Shown: positions 63,378 through 64,000 of the stretch, piece after piece
Layout of the letters: every line of letters starts with the position of its first letter
How positions within the stretch are numbered: the stretch's first letter is position 1
NCBI GenBank assembly: GCA_021432635.1
Contig: MU270022.1
Location: 1,364,001 to 1,428,000 of the forward strand
Length of the DNA stretch: 64,000 bases
DNA from: Thozetella sp. PMI_491
Lineage: Eukaryota; Ascomycota; Sordariomycetes; Chaetosphaeriales; Chaetosphaeriaceae
Direction of reading: 5' to 3'
The notes under the pieces: model-generated
What the model saw: the letters and a program-made list of their open reading frames with translations, nothing else
Database searches by the model: none
Told to the model about the DNA's origin: nothing
Translations under genes and position numbers: made by a program

Positions 63378-64000
63378 ATGGTGGGAGTTCCTGGCCGCTC
63401 CAAAGCATGCCTCACGTGTCGGAGACGAAGAAAAGGAGTGAGAAATGGTCTTCCCGCGAGATTACAATGCAAGCACTAGCAAAACTAACCAATGGCTAGT
63501 GTGACCTCGAAAGGCCAGCCTGCAACCAGTGCAGAAAGGCTGGCTTGGATTGCCAAGGGTACGCGTCCCAACGGGTTTTCGTGGTGAGCACACCGAGCAA
63601 CCGTCGCGCGGGATACTCTACATCCATCAGTAGTCTCTCGTCAATCTCTCCGTTTCACTTTATTGAGCGGAATCAGAATTCCGGAGATATCAAAAGCTTT
63701 CACTTAATGGCCCGGCCAGAGCTCGAGAGGAGATGCATGGATCTCTTCTGGGAAGCCTACTTCCCCTCCGGACAGCCAATTCCGCCGTACATATCCAGGA
63801 GCTACACGTGTGGTTGGACAGATACTGCTCAAAATCTCTACAGAGAAGACGATTCCCTGCGTTCTGCCTTGTTGGCTAACTGCCTTCTCATGCTTGGAAG
63901 ACGTTGTGGCACGCTCTGGATGCTAAGAGAAGGGCTCAAGCTGTACGGGAAAGCACTTTCTGGTTTGAGAAAGTCGCTGGGGATTTGCAACGGATTCAGA
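63378..64000 (+). CDS. Zn2Cys6 transcription factor, 3' part beyond window
   Basis: Exon 1 63378..63437 and exon 2 from 63500 to the window end. The 62-bp intron (GTGAGA, ACTAAC branch, GCTAG) is phase 0 and splits the zinc cluster after the second Cys, a common intron place in this family. Joined, the cluster reads ACLTCRRRRKG-CDLERPACNQCRKAGLDCQGY, a perfect C-x2-C-x6-C-x6-C-x2-C-x6-C. Exon 2 then continues open for 501 nt. After a Ser-rich linker it reads HLMARPELERRCMDLFWEAYFPSGQPIPPYISRSYTCGW and SLRSALLANCLLMLGRR, the opening of the fungal-specific transcription factor domain found in many Zn2Cys6 regulators (sugar, stress and secondary-metabolite genes). A nuclear activator is expected. 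The C terminus cannot be assessed. Confidence 0.9.

Overview
The window looks like an accessory (gene-sparse, non-core) region of a filamentous ascomycete genome, most likely Pezizomycotina. The evidence is short introns (49 to 152 bp) with GTRNGY donors, CTAAC/CTGAC branch points and YAG acceptors in most genes, plus families typical of these fungi: a Pth11-like rhodopsin-fold protein, a DUF6536 protein, DUF1996, Zn2Cys6 regulators, P450s, a full ABCC transporter and small secreted cysteine-rich proteins. I rebuilt exon-intron structures by hand. Nearly all junctions keep phase and restore family motifs, which is the main support for the models. I saw no tRNA, rRNA, CRISPR array or recognisable transposon.

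Layout. 1.1-2.2 kb (-): Pth11-like membrane receptor. 4.1-5.6 kb (+): flavocytochrome b2-like FMN dehydrogenase. 8.2-10.0 kb (+): secreted TAP-like alpha/beta hydrolase. 10.5-12.2 kb (+): protein with a Tyr/Gln/Pro-repeat tail. 12.5-15.0 kb (-): DUF6536 membrane protein. 16.2 kb (+): isochorismatase-fold hydrolase. 17.8-19.4 kb: secreted Cys/Pro-rich protein (+) facing a membrane-anchored PAN/apple-like protein (-). 20.9-22.0 kb (+): decayed LD-carboxypeptidase (MccF-like) gene. 22.5-33.6 kb: five minus-strand genes in a row (P450, P450, DUF1996, tandem-GFA, serine carboxypeptidase). 34.9 kb (-): small membrane protein. 38.2-39.2 kb (+): short Zn2Cys6 protein. 40.5-41.8 kb (+): ketopantoate-reductase-like enzyme. 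42.0-42.5 kb (-): orphan two-exon gene. 44.4 kb (+): secreted protein. 45.7 kb (+): second isochorismatase-fold hydrolase. 46.6-47.4 kb (-): GNAT. 48.2-48.7 kb (-): PEBP. 49.4-54.3 kb (-): ABCC transporter with an in-frame stop. 55.7-56.7 kb (+): prolyl-iminopeptidase-like hydrolase. 56.9-57.9 kb (-): repeat-bearing hypothetical. 59.8-60.8 kb (+): NAD-dependent epimerase. 62.1-62.6 kb (+): orphan two-exon gene. 63.4 kb to the end (+): Zn2Cys6 regulator, cut by the window edge.

How the parts may work together. Oxidoreductases, P450s, hydrolases, a transporter and two Zn2Cys6 proteins resemble the accessory part of a secondary-metabolism or detoxification region. No polyketide synthase, NRPS, terpene synthase or other core enzyme is visible, so a biosynthetic cluster is not demonstrated. 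Two loci are visibly decaying: the LD-carboxypeptidase has several breaks, and the ABC transporter carries one TAG in an otherwise open 1,474-codon frame. The most useful observations are that single stop, the tandem-GFA protein, two isochorismatase-fold proteins lacking the catalytic Cys, a hairpin over the DUF6536 start codon, and three unrecognised multi-exon genes.
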